From Iris pallida (taxonomy: Eukaryota; Streptophyta; Magnoliopsida; Asparagales; Iridaceae), in contig JANAVB010005597.1 in the NCBI GenBank assembly GCA_029216955.1, positions 46,609,480-46,673,479 on the forward strand: a DNA stretch of 64,000 nt, in the 5' to 3' direction. Made by a program: the position numbers and the translations under genes. Below, piece after piece: positions 22,841 to 32,625 of this stretch (its first letter is position 1; every line of letters begins with the position of its first letter). A model generated the notes under the pieces. That model was not told the origin of the DNA and ran no database searches. It saw only the letters and a list, made by a program, of their open reading frames with translations.

Positions 22841-24115
22841 ATGGCTCCTTGCTTGTTCAATCGTGGGAAGAGGATTCGAGTTGAGAGTATTTCCTCTTCG
22901 GATTCTCCTCCATCAATTGAACAAATCATTGAACAACTTCAACCACCTCACCCTTTGTTCAATCCACCTCGTCCTCAACATCCTTCCACTTATGACAATA
23001 GACTTTTTGTCTCACTTGATGCATCAAACAACTGGTTTAGTGACTTTCGGAATCGTCAGGTATTCACAGGACATCCTATCAATTTTTCCATATTCTCTCA
23101 ATATGATTCTTTATTCCATGACCTCTATATTGATGAACTAGTCACTACATCTTCTGCTATTTATCGTCATGCCGTTCAAATGTTCTACTGCAACTTAACC
23201 TTTGATGACCTTCGTATTTATTCACGAGTTGCTGGTATCGATATCTCGTTTGATGACTTTGAACTAGCCGAATATCTTGATCTTCTTGAGCCAAGTTCTT
23301 GGGAAAGGCTTGTTGATGCTCGCTCGTTCCGTTTTCCCAACGGACTTTCACTTAAAAGCTTCAAGGACGATTTGTGCACTCCATACACACGTCCTCGAAA
23401 GCTCATGACGAAATATCTCAACCCATATTTTTCTGATCTTCATTGGATCATCTCTAATACCATTCTACCCAAGATCGGTTCCCCTGATAAAATCACTTAT
23501 CTTGACATTTCTGCTCTTTATCATCTTCACTTTGGAATTCATTTCAATCTTCCACGTACTATGATGGACTGGATGATTCGCTGTAGGAGGAAACCACGAG
23601 CTTTGGTTTATCCTCTGTATCTTCCTATGATCTTTCGTGCTTTTCGTATACCACTTGATGCTTGTCCGTTCCTGCCGGCACCTACCTTTCTATCTAAGGT
23701 ACGACGCCTTCAGCCTGTAGCTACTACTGAGTTGTCTGCTGATGAGGAGCCTGACGCCCCTCCGCTCGGTCAGACTGCACCTCCTGCCAACCTGGATTCG
23801 CTTCAGACTATGCTTCGCGATCGTTTTGCTATTGAGGATGATCGCTGGACGCAGCAGGATTACCGTACCACTCTGCAGATTAGTGCCCTTGGAAACTCTC
23901 TGCATGATATGCGGTATTTGCTTGCTCGTCATCCTGATTTGCATGTGCCTATTGAGCGGGATCCACATCGCTCGAGTCATCGTCTAGACGATCCGTGGGT
24001 CATGCAGTATATGGATCCAGATGATACTTTTGTGGATCTTCAGATGTTCCAGGACCTTTTCGTTGGCCCTTTCCCTGGTCCTTCAGATGTTCCAGGACCT
24101 TCTGGTGCTCCGTGA
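22841..24115 (+). CDS. Copia B extra ORF in env-like position
   Basis: An intact 424-codon ORF between pol and the 3' LTR. No signal peptide or clear membrane segment is visible, so an envelope function is not supported. The middle (VQMFYCNLTFDDLRIYSRVA, then DFELAEYLDL and later YHLHFGIHFNLPRTMMDWMI, with FRAFRIPLD) has the layout of the 'putative plant transposon protein' domain common beside plant retroelements (PF20167-like, from memory of the pattern). The C-terminus is acidic and proline-rich and ends in a repeated GPFPGPSDVPGPSG motif. Role unknown. That it remains open while pol has a stop is notable. Confidence 0.75.
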   Translation: MAPCLFNRGKRIRVESISSSDSPPSIEQIIEQLQPPHPLFNPPRPQHPSTYDNRLFVSLDASNNWFSDFRNRQVFTGHPINFSIFSQYDSLFHDLYIDELVTTSSAIYRHAVQMFYCNLTFDDLRIYSRVAGIDISFDDFELAEYLDLLEPSSWERLVDARSFRFPNGLSLKSFKDDLCTPYTRPRKLMTKYLNPYFSDLHWIISNTILPKIGSPDKITYLDISALYHLHFGIHFNLPRTMMDWMIRCRRKPRALVYPLYLPMIFRAFRIPLDACPFLPAPTFLSKVRRLQPVATTELSADEEPDAPPLGQTAPPANLDSLQTMLRDRFAIEDDRWTQQDYRTTLQISALGNSLHDMRYLLARHPDLHVPIERDPHRSSHRLDDPWVMQYMDPDDTFVDLQMFQDLFVGPFPGPSDVPGPSGAP

Positions 24116-24699
24116 TGGAGACTGGCTTGTTATGCTGCTGCCACTGCTGATGGTCTTAGTTGCTTTATGTTTTTAGTTATTTAGTTATGGATTTATGTAC
24201 TGGATTTTTATCTTAGAACCCTGATGATGTGTTTGCCATTCTGGTTGGTGGATATCATTTTATGCTATTTCTCGTAGTTTCTTTTATGCCAATGCACTCT
24301 CTTGTCTAGTATTATACTATTTTTTTCTCTTGGTGTGGTTGCATTACTATTCATTGCTTATTTATATTGCTAACTGCCAAAAGGGGGAGAAACATATGTA
24401 TATTTTTGTGCTGGCTTGTTCTGGGAAACTATTACAGGTTCTATGCAGGTTCTATGTATTTATCTGTGTATATCTGTGCTCGTTCTGGGAATATGTTATC
24501 TATCAGGTTACAGGGTATATGCACTGTTTACGGGGGAGAGCTACTACTTCTAGCTCGGAACCGTTCACTGATTACGGGGGAGCTATCCGATTCTAGCTCT
24601 GCATCAGTTATGGGGGAGCTATGTTGTAATCAACTGTGTCAAGGTATGAATATTGAAATATACATATATTATTTTGTCAATTATCAATATGGGGGAGAT
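24116..24699 (+). promoter_or_regulatory. Copia B 3' untranslated region with repeated polypurine tracts
   Basis: GGGGGAG occurs at 24383, 24532, 24576, 24612 and 24691; only the last abuts the LTR and is the expected plus-strand primer. The middle copies are each followed by AGCTA or GCTA and nearby TCTAGCTC, so they look like duplicated units. Confidence 0.75.
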
Positions 24700-25646
24700 T
24701 GTTGACACAAAGTCACAGTCAACCAAATATTGACTACATTGACTAAATAATATCTGTATAAATTCAATACGACACACGACGTCTGCTTTCAGTTCGGGAC
24801 AAACGACAGCTCAGTTTCCGACTCTCAGTATATTTTCGAGTCTGTACTTTTACATTTTATTGAGTCTAGAAGTATGTACTCTGAGTTATGCTGAGCTCTT
24901 GGAACTTAGTCTACAAGCCTACCCAAAATCCCAAGCTCCACCAAAACAAAATTGTCCACAAGTCCCACTTAGAATCACTCTGTGCTCTGGAGACAGAGTT
25001 CGGGCCGAACTCTGCCTCCACACAGAGTTCGGGCCGAACTCTGTCCCCTAGAAATCAGGAACCCTAATTTTAGGGTTAGCTGGTTGCTAGCTGTCCAACG
25101 GCCAAATTTTTGAATTCTCCTACCCGAATTCTGGCCGAATTCTGCCTAAAAAATCAGTATAAATAGGGCATGAATTCTCTCATTTTGAATCACTCAATCT
25201 TCTCTTCTCTTCTCTCCTACAAGCTCTATAAGCCATACCCTTCCCATCTACTAGCCACAAGCCTCCTAAGTCTCGAGTGCTCAGCATCTCTCAGTTAGGA
25301 TTCTTGTGCAAGAGTGAAGAAATCGCTTGGACAATTCCAAGCAATCGCCACTGCGATTCTCTGTAAGAAGTTGACGTGCTCTTCTGAAGTAAAGGCACGG
25401 GTTGTAAGCTACTATTTCACAAATAGTGGATTTAATCCTGAGCTAGAGTTCTCAGGCCTGGACTAGTCCTCCACGAGGGAAACCAGGTTAAAATTGCCGT
25501 GTTTGCGTATGCTCTCTTGTCTTTCATTTACATTCCGCATTTTACTCTGATTATTCATTGTTCGTGAAAGAGTAATTTTTTAATTGGTCATTATATATAT
25601 ATATACTCTATTCACCCCCCCTCTAGAGTTGCCAAACTGTTCTTCA
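24700..25646 (+). repeat. Copia B 3' LTR
   Basis: 947 bases, nearly identical to 16006-16950; differences include a C/T in the TTTTAYATTGAG region, a longer AT run and one extra C in the CCCCCC run near the end. Carries the same palindromes and a TATA box at 25158. Confidence 0.95.
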
Positions 25647-25651
25647 AGAAC

Positions 25652-25939
25652 CGCACCAGTCTTCGTTCTCAAATGCACATCTCCAACGGCAATCGCCTTC
25701 GACACATCTCCATTGTCCATCTTCAACACTCCACAGTCGCCTGTTGTGTAAGTGGCAAATAGTGCCCTGTTGTGAGATACATGTGCTGAAACCCCTGAGT
25801 CTACCAGCCAAGAATTATCATCGCAGGCGAGATTTGTGATGACCTCATCACCTACGACGATCACATCGCCTCCATGCATCGAGGCCGCCGCTGTAGTGTT
25901 CTCTTCTTGCTTCCCCTTGTCGCCCTTCTTCTCTCTCTT
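25652..25939 (-). pseudogene. Copia A protease region, cut by Copia B
   Basis: Contains WLVDSGVSAHVS, the copia aspartic protease site; the usual DSGA is DSGV here, which may weaken it. The frame runs from the gag end and breaks at 25652, where Copia B begins; it resumes at 16000. A TAG follows the gag zinc knuckle just upstream (about 25940). Confidence 0.85.
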
Positions 25940-26689
25940 CTAAGCAAAACAGTTCCGCTTGATATAGCCCTTCTTACCACAATGGTAACACTCTGAGTCC
26001 TCGTAACGACCCTTGGACTTCCCCCTGCTCTTGTCTCTGCCACCACCTGGACCCCTGCTTTTGCCCCTTCTGCGGCTCTCTGAAACCAATGCCTCTGAGT
26101 GATGGGATGTAGATGAAGTGCCCTGAGAACGTCTCCGCATCTCTTCATTCAGCACCCCGCTCTTGGCAAACTCCAGACTGACCACGCCCTCTGGAGCAGA
26201 AGCGATCATAGATACTCGTACGGTCTCCCACGAGTCTGGCAATGTACACAGCAGCCATAGTCCCTGAACTTCGTTGTCAAACTTGACTCCCATAGAAGAT
26301 AGCTAGTCAACTACGCCCTGGAAATCACTTAAGTGATCCGTAATAGACGCCCCATCTTTGTACCACAGACCCATCATCGTCCGGATCAGGAACAACTTGT
26401 TTACCCCGGTCTTCTTCGCGTACAGAGATTCCAGCTTATCCCATAACGTCTTCGCGTGCTCAATATTGGCAACGTGGTTGTACACGTTCTCGTCAATGAA
26501 CTGCCTGATGTATCCGCACACCTGTATATGCTCGAATTTCCAGTCCTTCTCGGATTTATCACTGGACTTCTCGGATGCAAATACGGGCAGATGCAGCTTC
26601 TTGACAAACAGCAAATCTTTCATCTTGCTCTGCCTATAGTGATAGTTGGTGCCGTTCAGGTTCACCATGCGTACCGGCTTCGCGTCCAT
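25940..26689 (-). pseudogene. Copia A gag with stops and altered zinc knuckle
   Basis: Starts at ATG 26689 (MDAKPVRMVNLNGTNYHYR). The retrotransposon gag region follows with YIRQFIDENVYNHV and LWDKLESLYAKK. An in-frame TAG (Gln by context, DFQGVVD-stop-LSSMGVKFD) lies near 26304, and a second TAG follows the knuckle. The knuckle reads CYHCGKKGYIKRNC: the histidine of CX2CX4HX4C is tyrosine, so zinc binding should be lost. Capsid function is therefore inferred to be dead, although pol in the same element stays open. Confidence 0.88.
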
Positions 26690-26740
26690 CTCTCCTCTCT
26701 GGTTTCTGTCAACTCCTGACACCCTTCTGAATTCCAGAAC

Positions 26741-26755
26741 CTGGCTCTGATACCA
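26741..26755 (-). promoter_or_regulatory. Copia A primer binding site
   Basis: TGGTATCAGAGCCAG on the minus strand, four bases inside the 5' LTR, the typical initiator tRNA-Met site of plant copia elements. Confidence 0.9.
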
Positions 26756-26758
26756 CTT

Positions 26759-27570
26759 TGTTGGGAAAAAAATGCGAAAATCTTTCCCCAAACCAGAGAG
26801 TACCAGTGAGAGGACCGAGCAATACAATGCACGAACCCAAAAACAACCACACAAAACAATCCACGCAGACACAGAGAATTTTTGACGTGAAAAATTCTTG
26901 CGGGAAAAAACCACGGGACGATCGGAGTCCAACCCTGAGAAGCCTCCACTAATGGAATAGAAGAATTACACCCTCTACAAACTCCTCCCGATCCAAATCG
27001 GATCCCCACAACACTTAGAAGCAAGAACAATGATTACAAGGCTACGAAGAACAAGAACGACGAGTAGAGATTACCCGAACGCGATCTCCTTCGAAAACGA
27101 CCTTCAATCCTCCGTCTTCTCTCCCAAAGTTGTAATGGCACTCTTGCCTCCTTTCTCTCTCTTTTCTTCAATGTTCTCCGATTGTGTTACTCTGGAATAG
27201 GGTTTGGAAATCCCAACTTAACTCCCTAATCCCGTAACAAACCTGGACCGTTTGATTAGATCCAATGGTGAAAAATCACCCAGATTTCTGCCTCAGCCCC
27301 GACGACACAGAGTTCGGCCAGAACTCTGTATCGGACAAACAGAACCTACCAGCAACATTCTGGAATGGCCAGACCGAGTTCGGCCAGAACTCGGCCTGGG
27401 ACCGAGTTCGGCCCGAACTCGGTGGCCCAGTTCCAGAAGCTCCCCTTGGGAGCAGCAGCATCAGTAGCAACTCCTCGTTGCCTACTTCCCGAGCTTCTTC
27501 GACATCGAACGGCGCTCGTCGCACTCCGGGATCTTCTCCACATAGGTTGGGAACCCGACCCACTCCAACA
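26759..27570 (-). repeat. Copia A 5' LTR
   Basis: 812 bases, TGTTGG on the minus strand to CCCAACA. Pairs with 12185-12997 over its full length with scattered substitutions. Holds the same GAGTTCGGCC inverted repeats (27310-27425). Confidence 0.92.
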
Positions 27571-27830
27571 CTGTAGTTAGGACTGTTAGAATTCTGGCAG
27601 CGCAATTCTTCGTCGTCTCCAATTCGACTGTCGCGATTTTTAAATCTTTCAAACTCCTATAATGGAGTTCAAAACCACCAACAATAGTGCTCGAAAGAAG
27701 AATAAGTTTCAAGAGGGAGAGGAAGTCGGGTGAGTAATTTGGATGCTTGAAATGGTGTGTTCTCTCTTAACAAATTGTGTGTTGTCTCTTACCACTTTTA
27801 CAACTTAAAGTGATATTCCCTATTATATGA
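27571..27830 (-). mobile_element. Foldback element, right arm
   Basis: Inverted counterpart of 11850-12184: complementary to the CCATTATA.GGRTTTG, ACAACACACAATTT and surrounding blocks. It begins with the CTGTA duplication made by Copia A, so A inserted between the two arms. Confidence 0.65.
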
Positions 27831-28168
27831 TAGCCCCTATCACTTTGGTGGCGCCCCTAGTAGTTTCTATTTTGTTGAATTTGCATTTTTGTTATGTTCA
27901 TCTTATGTGGGTTTTTCCGATAACTGTAATTTTACGATTTTGTCGAACCCGAGTGACCGTTGTGGTCTGCGGGTAGAGGCATAAATGCTCTGGCTGGATG
28001 GAAAAGACCGGTGGATCGAGCCACGTGAGCTTATTATTCCTTCAATTATTGTGGAAGTTAGGGACAGTGGGCTCAAAAGGCATACAATGTAATGTGTAGA
28101 AAAAGTTTCAAACGTTAAGCCTGACATCGTAAGAAAAAATTTCACGATTTTAGGAGGCTGAATGGTTA
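27831..28168. other. Intergenic, nothing recognised
   Basis: Unique-looking DNA between the foldback right arm and the next MITE. No gene or repeat seen. Confidence 0.4.
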
Positions 28169-29212
28169 GGCCATCTCCAATGGGGATTTCTAAAATTGAT
28201 TTTCTATCCTACTTGACATTGTACTTTAAGGTAATTTCTATCATTCTTGGTAGAATTTTCATATAGAAATTGCACACAGACAAAAATAGTCTCCAACTCT
28301 TAACCATTTATATCCTCAAAAAATAAAATGATTCAATTTAATAAAATATGGCTCAATATTAATTGGTATGAGAGAATGAGAGTTTCTACATATATAAACT
28401 CTCATAGAAACTCTCCATTCTACATCACCGTCACATAAGATAGAAATCGGAATAGAAACTAGGGGTGAGCATTATGCAATTTTGGACCAAAAATCAAACC
28501 GAAGTGAAGCGACACCTACGTCTGCTCAAAACCTCCAGCTCATCAAGATACGACACAAGCACGCGTGTACATCCCGGAGACAACTCAATATCAAGACCGA
28601 ACTGATGTGAACCTGAATAGGGAAACAAACCTGTGCTGGACTGGTTCGCTCTCGGATACGAAGTTGAAAAAAAAAATATGGTTCGGTTCGGTTTTTAAAA
28701 TACTAATATTTTTTATTCGGTTTCGATTTTGATTTTGGATTTCGGTCCAAAACAAAATATGTATATTTGGATTTTCGATTTTGATTTTGATTTTGTGCAA
28801 TTATGTAAATATTTTCAATTCTATCCATTGTTATTAAAATATGTATATTTTGAAAACAATAATTTTATTTATGTGTTTTGAAACTAAACTTTATTAATTT
28901 AATGACTAGTCTAACTTTGGACGCAAATACAACAAATGTGTATATAACATTATAATTTTAATATAATGTAACCATGATTTCAACTTAAACCCATTATACA
29001 ATAGAGATTCGGTTTAGTTCGGTTTCGACTAATTTCGGTTCGATTTCGATTTTGGATTTTAATAATTTTGATTTATCAGACTATTTTGATTCGGTTGAAA
29101 ACCAAATAAATCGAATGCTCACCCCCTAATAGAAATCACAATTGGACGAAGTTTTTTCTAAAATTTCTACTATCGAAACGGATAAGATAGAAAGTCCTAT
29201 TGGAGATGGTCT
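28169..29212. mobile_element. Harbinger/Tourist-like MITE holding a second insertion
   Basis: Left end GGCCATCTCCAATGGGGATT, right end complementary (CCTATTGGAGATGGTC), with TTA on both sides (28166-28168 and 29213-29215). TTA duplications and GGCCATCTCCAAT ends fit PIF/Harbinger MITEs. Non-coding. Interrupted at 28461-29127. Confidence 0.6.
28461..29127. mobile_element. Small MULE related to the 5030-8814 element
   Basis: Begins AGGGGTGAGCATTATG and ends GAATGCTCACCCCCT, the same termini as the large MULE. Flanks are AATAGAAACT (28451-28460) and AATAGAAATC (29128-29137), matching over the first eight bases. Ends hold TTCGGTTCGGTTT words like the larger copy. No transposase. The core at 28500-28660 is less AT-rich and of unknown origin. 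Confidence 0.65.
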
Positions 29213-29680
29213 TTAGCAGGATGTGGGCGTGGATTCAGGTATTTATCCGGATTTTAGGAAACTCTGTTATGTTTTGACCATATACCATTACAAACTCTGT
29301 TATGTTTTGAGCATATACCATCATATACCATTACAAACTGCTAGCATTGACCAACATGCATTTTTTAAATAAACCAATAACTGGAGGGGAGTGTCTAATT
29401 TCATTTCCATTTCAATTTCGATTTTCGATTTTTAGAATTTCGATTTATTCGAATTTGACTACTTTGATTCGATTCAAAACCGAATAAATCAAATGCTCAC
29501 CCGTCATATAAATAACAATTGGAAGGTATTTTTTTTCTAAAATAGATTTCTGCTATAGAAACAGATAGAAACTCCTATTGGAGATGTCATTTAGTAGGAT
29601 GTGGGCGTGGATTCCGGTATTTATCTGGATTTTAGGAAAGTCTGTTATGTTTTGAGCATATACCATTATAAACTGCTAGT
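29065..29680 (+). repeat. Direct duplication of the MITE right border
   Basis: The segment 29065-29340 is repeated at about 29455-29680: AAATAAATCRAATGCTCACC, then CTATTGGAGATG, then GGATGTGGGCGTGGATTC and GTTATGTTTTGA recur in the same order. The copies differ at many sites, so the duplication is old. It includes the end of both nested elements plus flanking DNA. Confidence 0.7.
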
Positions 29681-29809
29681 AATAATTAGAATAACACTAA
29701 CAATTAAGTAAAAAAGAAAAACGAGTTCTGAAATGACTGAAACTGCCAGTTTTCAATCATACACTAATAACCAGAATCAACTGTAAATGTCAAAATGTAC
29801 AACGAAAGC

Positions 29810-30318
29810 CTAAAGCATATCGAGCACACACTCTTCTCCCAACTCTTCCAGGATGAAGCCTTCTATCTCAATCGCAACCTCCCTCTTCCGATCCTGGAGT
29901 TGGCTCCAGTTCATTCTCGACTCATCGAAATCTAAGCTTGTCAACTTGGCAACGACTGACAAATCTCCCCATTGGTTCTCCCACAAGCACGTCTTCTCCC
30001 TCTTGGTCTCTTTGAGCAAAGCAAGAGGAGCCTCTGTTGCGGAATCGAGACTGTAGCTCGATTGTTTTTCTTCCTCCATTGCTATTAGAAATGCAGAAAC
30101 ATTACGAAAAATGTTAATCCGTGCCACGCAACAGTAGTAAATAATAGGGATACTTTTTATAAAAAAAAAAAAATTAGCATAAATCTTCACTATTTTTAAA
30201 AACTAAAAACATTTTCATTTCACTTTGTACGAAACAATCAAAATATCAGTTTAATAAAAATATAACTTAGTTTTTTATCAGTACATATGCGACTTTCTAT
30301 ATTTTTCAACTACATTTA

Positions 30319-30382
<64 letters not shown>

Positions 30383-31043
30383 AACTCTGCGTAACGTATC
30401 AAATTTTTTGCACGTTGTGTTGTATGTCATTTGGATCCACCGTCCTCAATTTTCACACGCACGCAATTACACCTTTCATACAGTTCGATTCCGAAATCGT
30501 CTACCTAGTCAAGAAAGTTATATCTCTTCTTGTTGACCACAAGAGCTACTCAGTTGGGTATCCCTAAAAATAATTATGAAACAAACTTGGCGATTAGCTT
30601 TTAAGGGAGACGAGAAACCTACAATGGTTGTGGACGGAGAAGTCCTCGTCGGAATGCACGTCCAGCACCGACACCGGACTAAGCTCATAGTACTCTTTCC
30701 ACTCTGCGTCTCTGTTTCCATTCGACTCCTCCGCGACGTCGATGCTGTCGCCAGAACATGACGACAACCGGTGAAACCCTCCTCCCACGCGGCGGCTCGT
30801 GCTCGCCGCTTCGGCGAAACAATCGGAGATGCTCCATCTTCCATGCCGAGGAGTCCTGCTATGCCACCAGCTCAGAGCCCTCTTGACGACTCCCCGACAC
30901 CGGAACTTTGCGGGAAGGCAGCTCCAGGAACCACCTCTCCTTCTCTTCGGCCTCCAACGTAGGAATGTAGCTCTAGATTGGCCGGCTCTCTCCGAGAAAG
31001 GCTCCTGCTGCTCTTCCAGCAGCTCAAAGAGCCTCCTTGGCAT
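29810..31043 (-). CDS. DUF4378 / TRM-like protein gene (two exons)
   Basis: The only resident gene recognised. Exon 1 31043-30623, exon 2 30081-29810; the T/GTAGGT donor and TAATAG/CA acceptor join in phase, giving 230 residues. Exon 1 starts MPRRLFELLEEQQEPF, as in plant TRM-like proteins, has an Arg/Ser-rich middle and ends with LSPVSVLDVHSDEDF, a conserved motif preceding DUF4378. Exon 2 carries the DUF4378 tail (EIEGFILEELGEECVLDML). TRM relatives bind TON1 and microtubules and affect cell shape; function here is inferred from the family. The frame stays open upstream of 31043 to a TGA near 31216 without another ATG, so the start is the first Met unless a further 5' exon exists. The intron holds an (AT)n tract. 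Confidence 0.78.
30321..30379. repeat. (AT)n microsatellite inside the gene intron
   Basis: About 29 TA units within the intron of the DUF4378 gene. Confidence 0.95.
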
Positions 31044-31319
31044 TGCTTTGTGAGGGGAAGAAGCCTTTGGAACCTCCAACTTGACTAGATTCTTGACACA
31101 AGAACGTGCTGAAGCAAAAGAGAAGGGGAGGAGGAAGCTTGACAAGCAATGGAGCAGTTGAAATGGAGGATTAATCTTAGGCCTCGTTGAGCTGAGTGTT
31201 GACTCAACTCAAGGCTTGAAGACAAAATCAAATGTCAATACGGACAGCCCCATCAATAACAATATACCCTTCCTTACTATGATTGAAGGCTGGAGAAACC
31301 ATAAAAATTAGAGTACTGC

Positions 31320-31470
31320 TACTTTGCCCACCAGCGGATCAGTCCGACCGTCACGTGTCGTGGCCCCATTGACAAATCAACTGACGTGAAATCCGTGAAT
31401 ACAAGAGGGGCCAATGGGTTGCGGCCACACGACAGGCGGGTCAGTCCATCTGCATCTGCGGATAAATTAG
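31320..31470. promoter_or_regulatory. Upstream region with G-box inside an inverted repeat
   Basis: About 300 bases upstream of the gene start. Contains CACGTG (about 31353), a G-box core. Two arms, GTCGTGGCCCCATTG and the complementary CAATGGGTTGCGGCCACACGAC, form an imperfect inverted repeat, so it may also be a small MITE. Regulatory role is inference. Confidence 0.35.
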
Positions 31471-32035
31471 CTTTCCCGTAAAAATTATCCAGGATGCATG
31501 CTTCTCATTGAGGCCTGTTTATAGGCAGACAGGGCACACCAGTATCAACCTTGTGATCATACCATGCATGACATGCGTGTAACCCTCTTGTCACATGCCT
31601 TCATGTAACCGCGCAAAAGTAATACGAGGCTTCCGCTAATGTAAGATTTGAATGGGAACAAATACTCGACTTTAGACTTATATATGGGATCACATGAGAT
31701 GTTACGATTAAATTAAGCGAGACAATTACATTTTACATATTTAAAAGAAAAGGTCCAAAGTACTAACCGATGGTCCCCGTCAGTTTGTCATGAAGCTGAT
31801 GAACCCATGTGTGCATGAGAAGACCGAGAGGTGGGGGTAGGAAAATATTGAACTGATTTGTTACAGAAAGTTCGTCAAAAAGTGAGCCTGCAGCTCAATT
31901 TGTCACGCAATGCTTGTACAGAAAGGAATGCGCCTGAAACTGGAGGGAAGTGATCAATAGCTAATATGAAAAATATTTTTGTTTTCAAATCATATTTCAA
32001 AGGACTTTGGAGCACTGCATTGGGTTATGTTGTAC
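31471..32035. other. Intergenic, nothing recognised
   Basis: AT-rich unique-looking DNA without a gene or element border that I can see. Confidence 0.4.
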
Positions 32036-32625
32036 TAGTTCTTTGTTTTTACAGATTTTTTTTTTAAAAAATAACAAAAAATACTAAAATAATGGATAAG
32101 ATACTAAGTTTGCTAAATTTTGAAAAAGGCAACAGCCTAACAGGTCGTCAATTGTGTTGGCGACATAAGTGCGTGCACTCAGGTTGTCAATTGCGTTGAC
32201 GATATAATTGTAATTTTTTTTACACTATGACAGCTTGAAAACTAGGGTGGGATGGTTGTTTGGATAAATATTTCTGGACAAAAAAATGGCAAGCAAGCCA
32301 ACTTTGGTGTCAGAGCTTGCAAGCTGAGTTTGGCTTCCTACTCAAGTCGCCAACTGCCATGCGGATGCTGGGAAAGAAAATTTTTGTCACTAAAAATTTG
32401 TTTGCAGCCAAATAGCCATTTGGCTTAGCAACATACGGCATATGTGATCATGTCACCAACATAGATGGCGTTACGAATACATAGAAAAAAATTTGTCACC
32501 AAAAGCTTTGTCGTATCCGACGACCTGTTACTTTTTTAAAAAAATTTACAATCTTAGTATCTTATCCATTATTTTACTATATTTTGTTACCTTTAAAAAA
32601 GAAATCTGTTGTTTTTATCAGTTGT
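32036..32625. mobile_element. Foldback element
   Basis: The left arm has AATGGATAAGATACTAAG (about 32091) and CAACAGCCTAACAGGTCGTC; the right arm has the exact complement of the first (about 32553) and CGACCTGTTACTTTTT. Arms are about 100 bases and enclose a core with a repeated GTTGTCAATTGYGTTG-type unit. Non-coding; no clear duplication at the borders. Confidence 0.6.

Larger units (their letters stand above)
16006..25646 (+). mobile_element. Copia element B (SIRE/Maximus-like)
   Basis: A complete 9.6-kb Ty1/copia element with LTRs of 945 and 947 bases, flanked by AGAAC (16001-16005 and 25647-25651), inserted in Copia A. Order: LTR, tRNA-Met primer site, gag, protease-integrase, RT-RNase H, an extra ORF, polypurine tract, LTR. 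RT and RNase H motifs ([27 protein letters not shown]) and the extra ORF after pol place it with SIRE. The LTRs differ at only a handful of sites by eye, so insertion is recent, yet pol already has a stop and a frame change. Confidence 0.95.
12185..27570 (-). mobile_element. Copia element A (Tork-like), split by Copia B
   Basis: A complete Ty1/copia element on the minus strand: LTRs at 26759-27570 (5') and 12185-12997 (3'), flanked by the 5-bp duplication CTGTA (12180-12184 and 27571-27575). Gene order is gag, protease, integrase, RT, RNase H. Copia B (16006-25646) inserted between the protease and integrase coding parts. The gag style (VNLNGTNYHYR) and integrase (TPQLNGVAERMNRT) resemble the Tork/TNT1 group. 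The LTRs differ at many sites, so A is older than B. Confidence 0.92.

Noticed and set aside
22477..22884. 135-codon frame overlapping the start of the extra ORF of B
   Set aside because: Begins in the palindromic spacer, low complexity, out of frame with the better-supported ORF at 22841.
22841..24115. Retroviral-type envelope gene
   Set aside because: The position fits, but no signal peptide, transmembrane span or cleavage site is visible.
30576..31053. Plus-strand frames opposite the DUF4378 exon
   Set aside because: Antisense shadows of a GC-rich exon whose splice phases and motifs support the minus strand.
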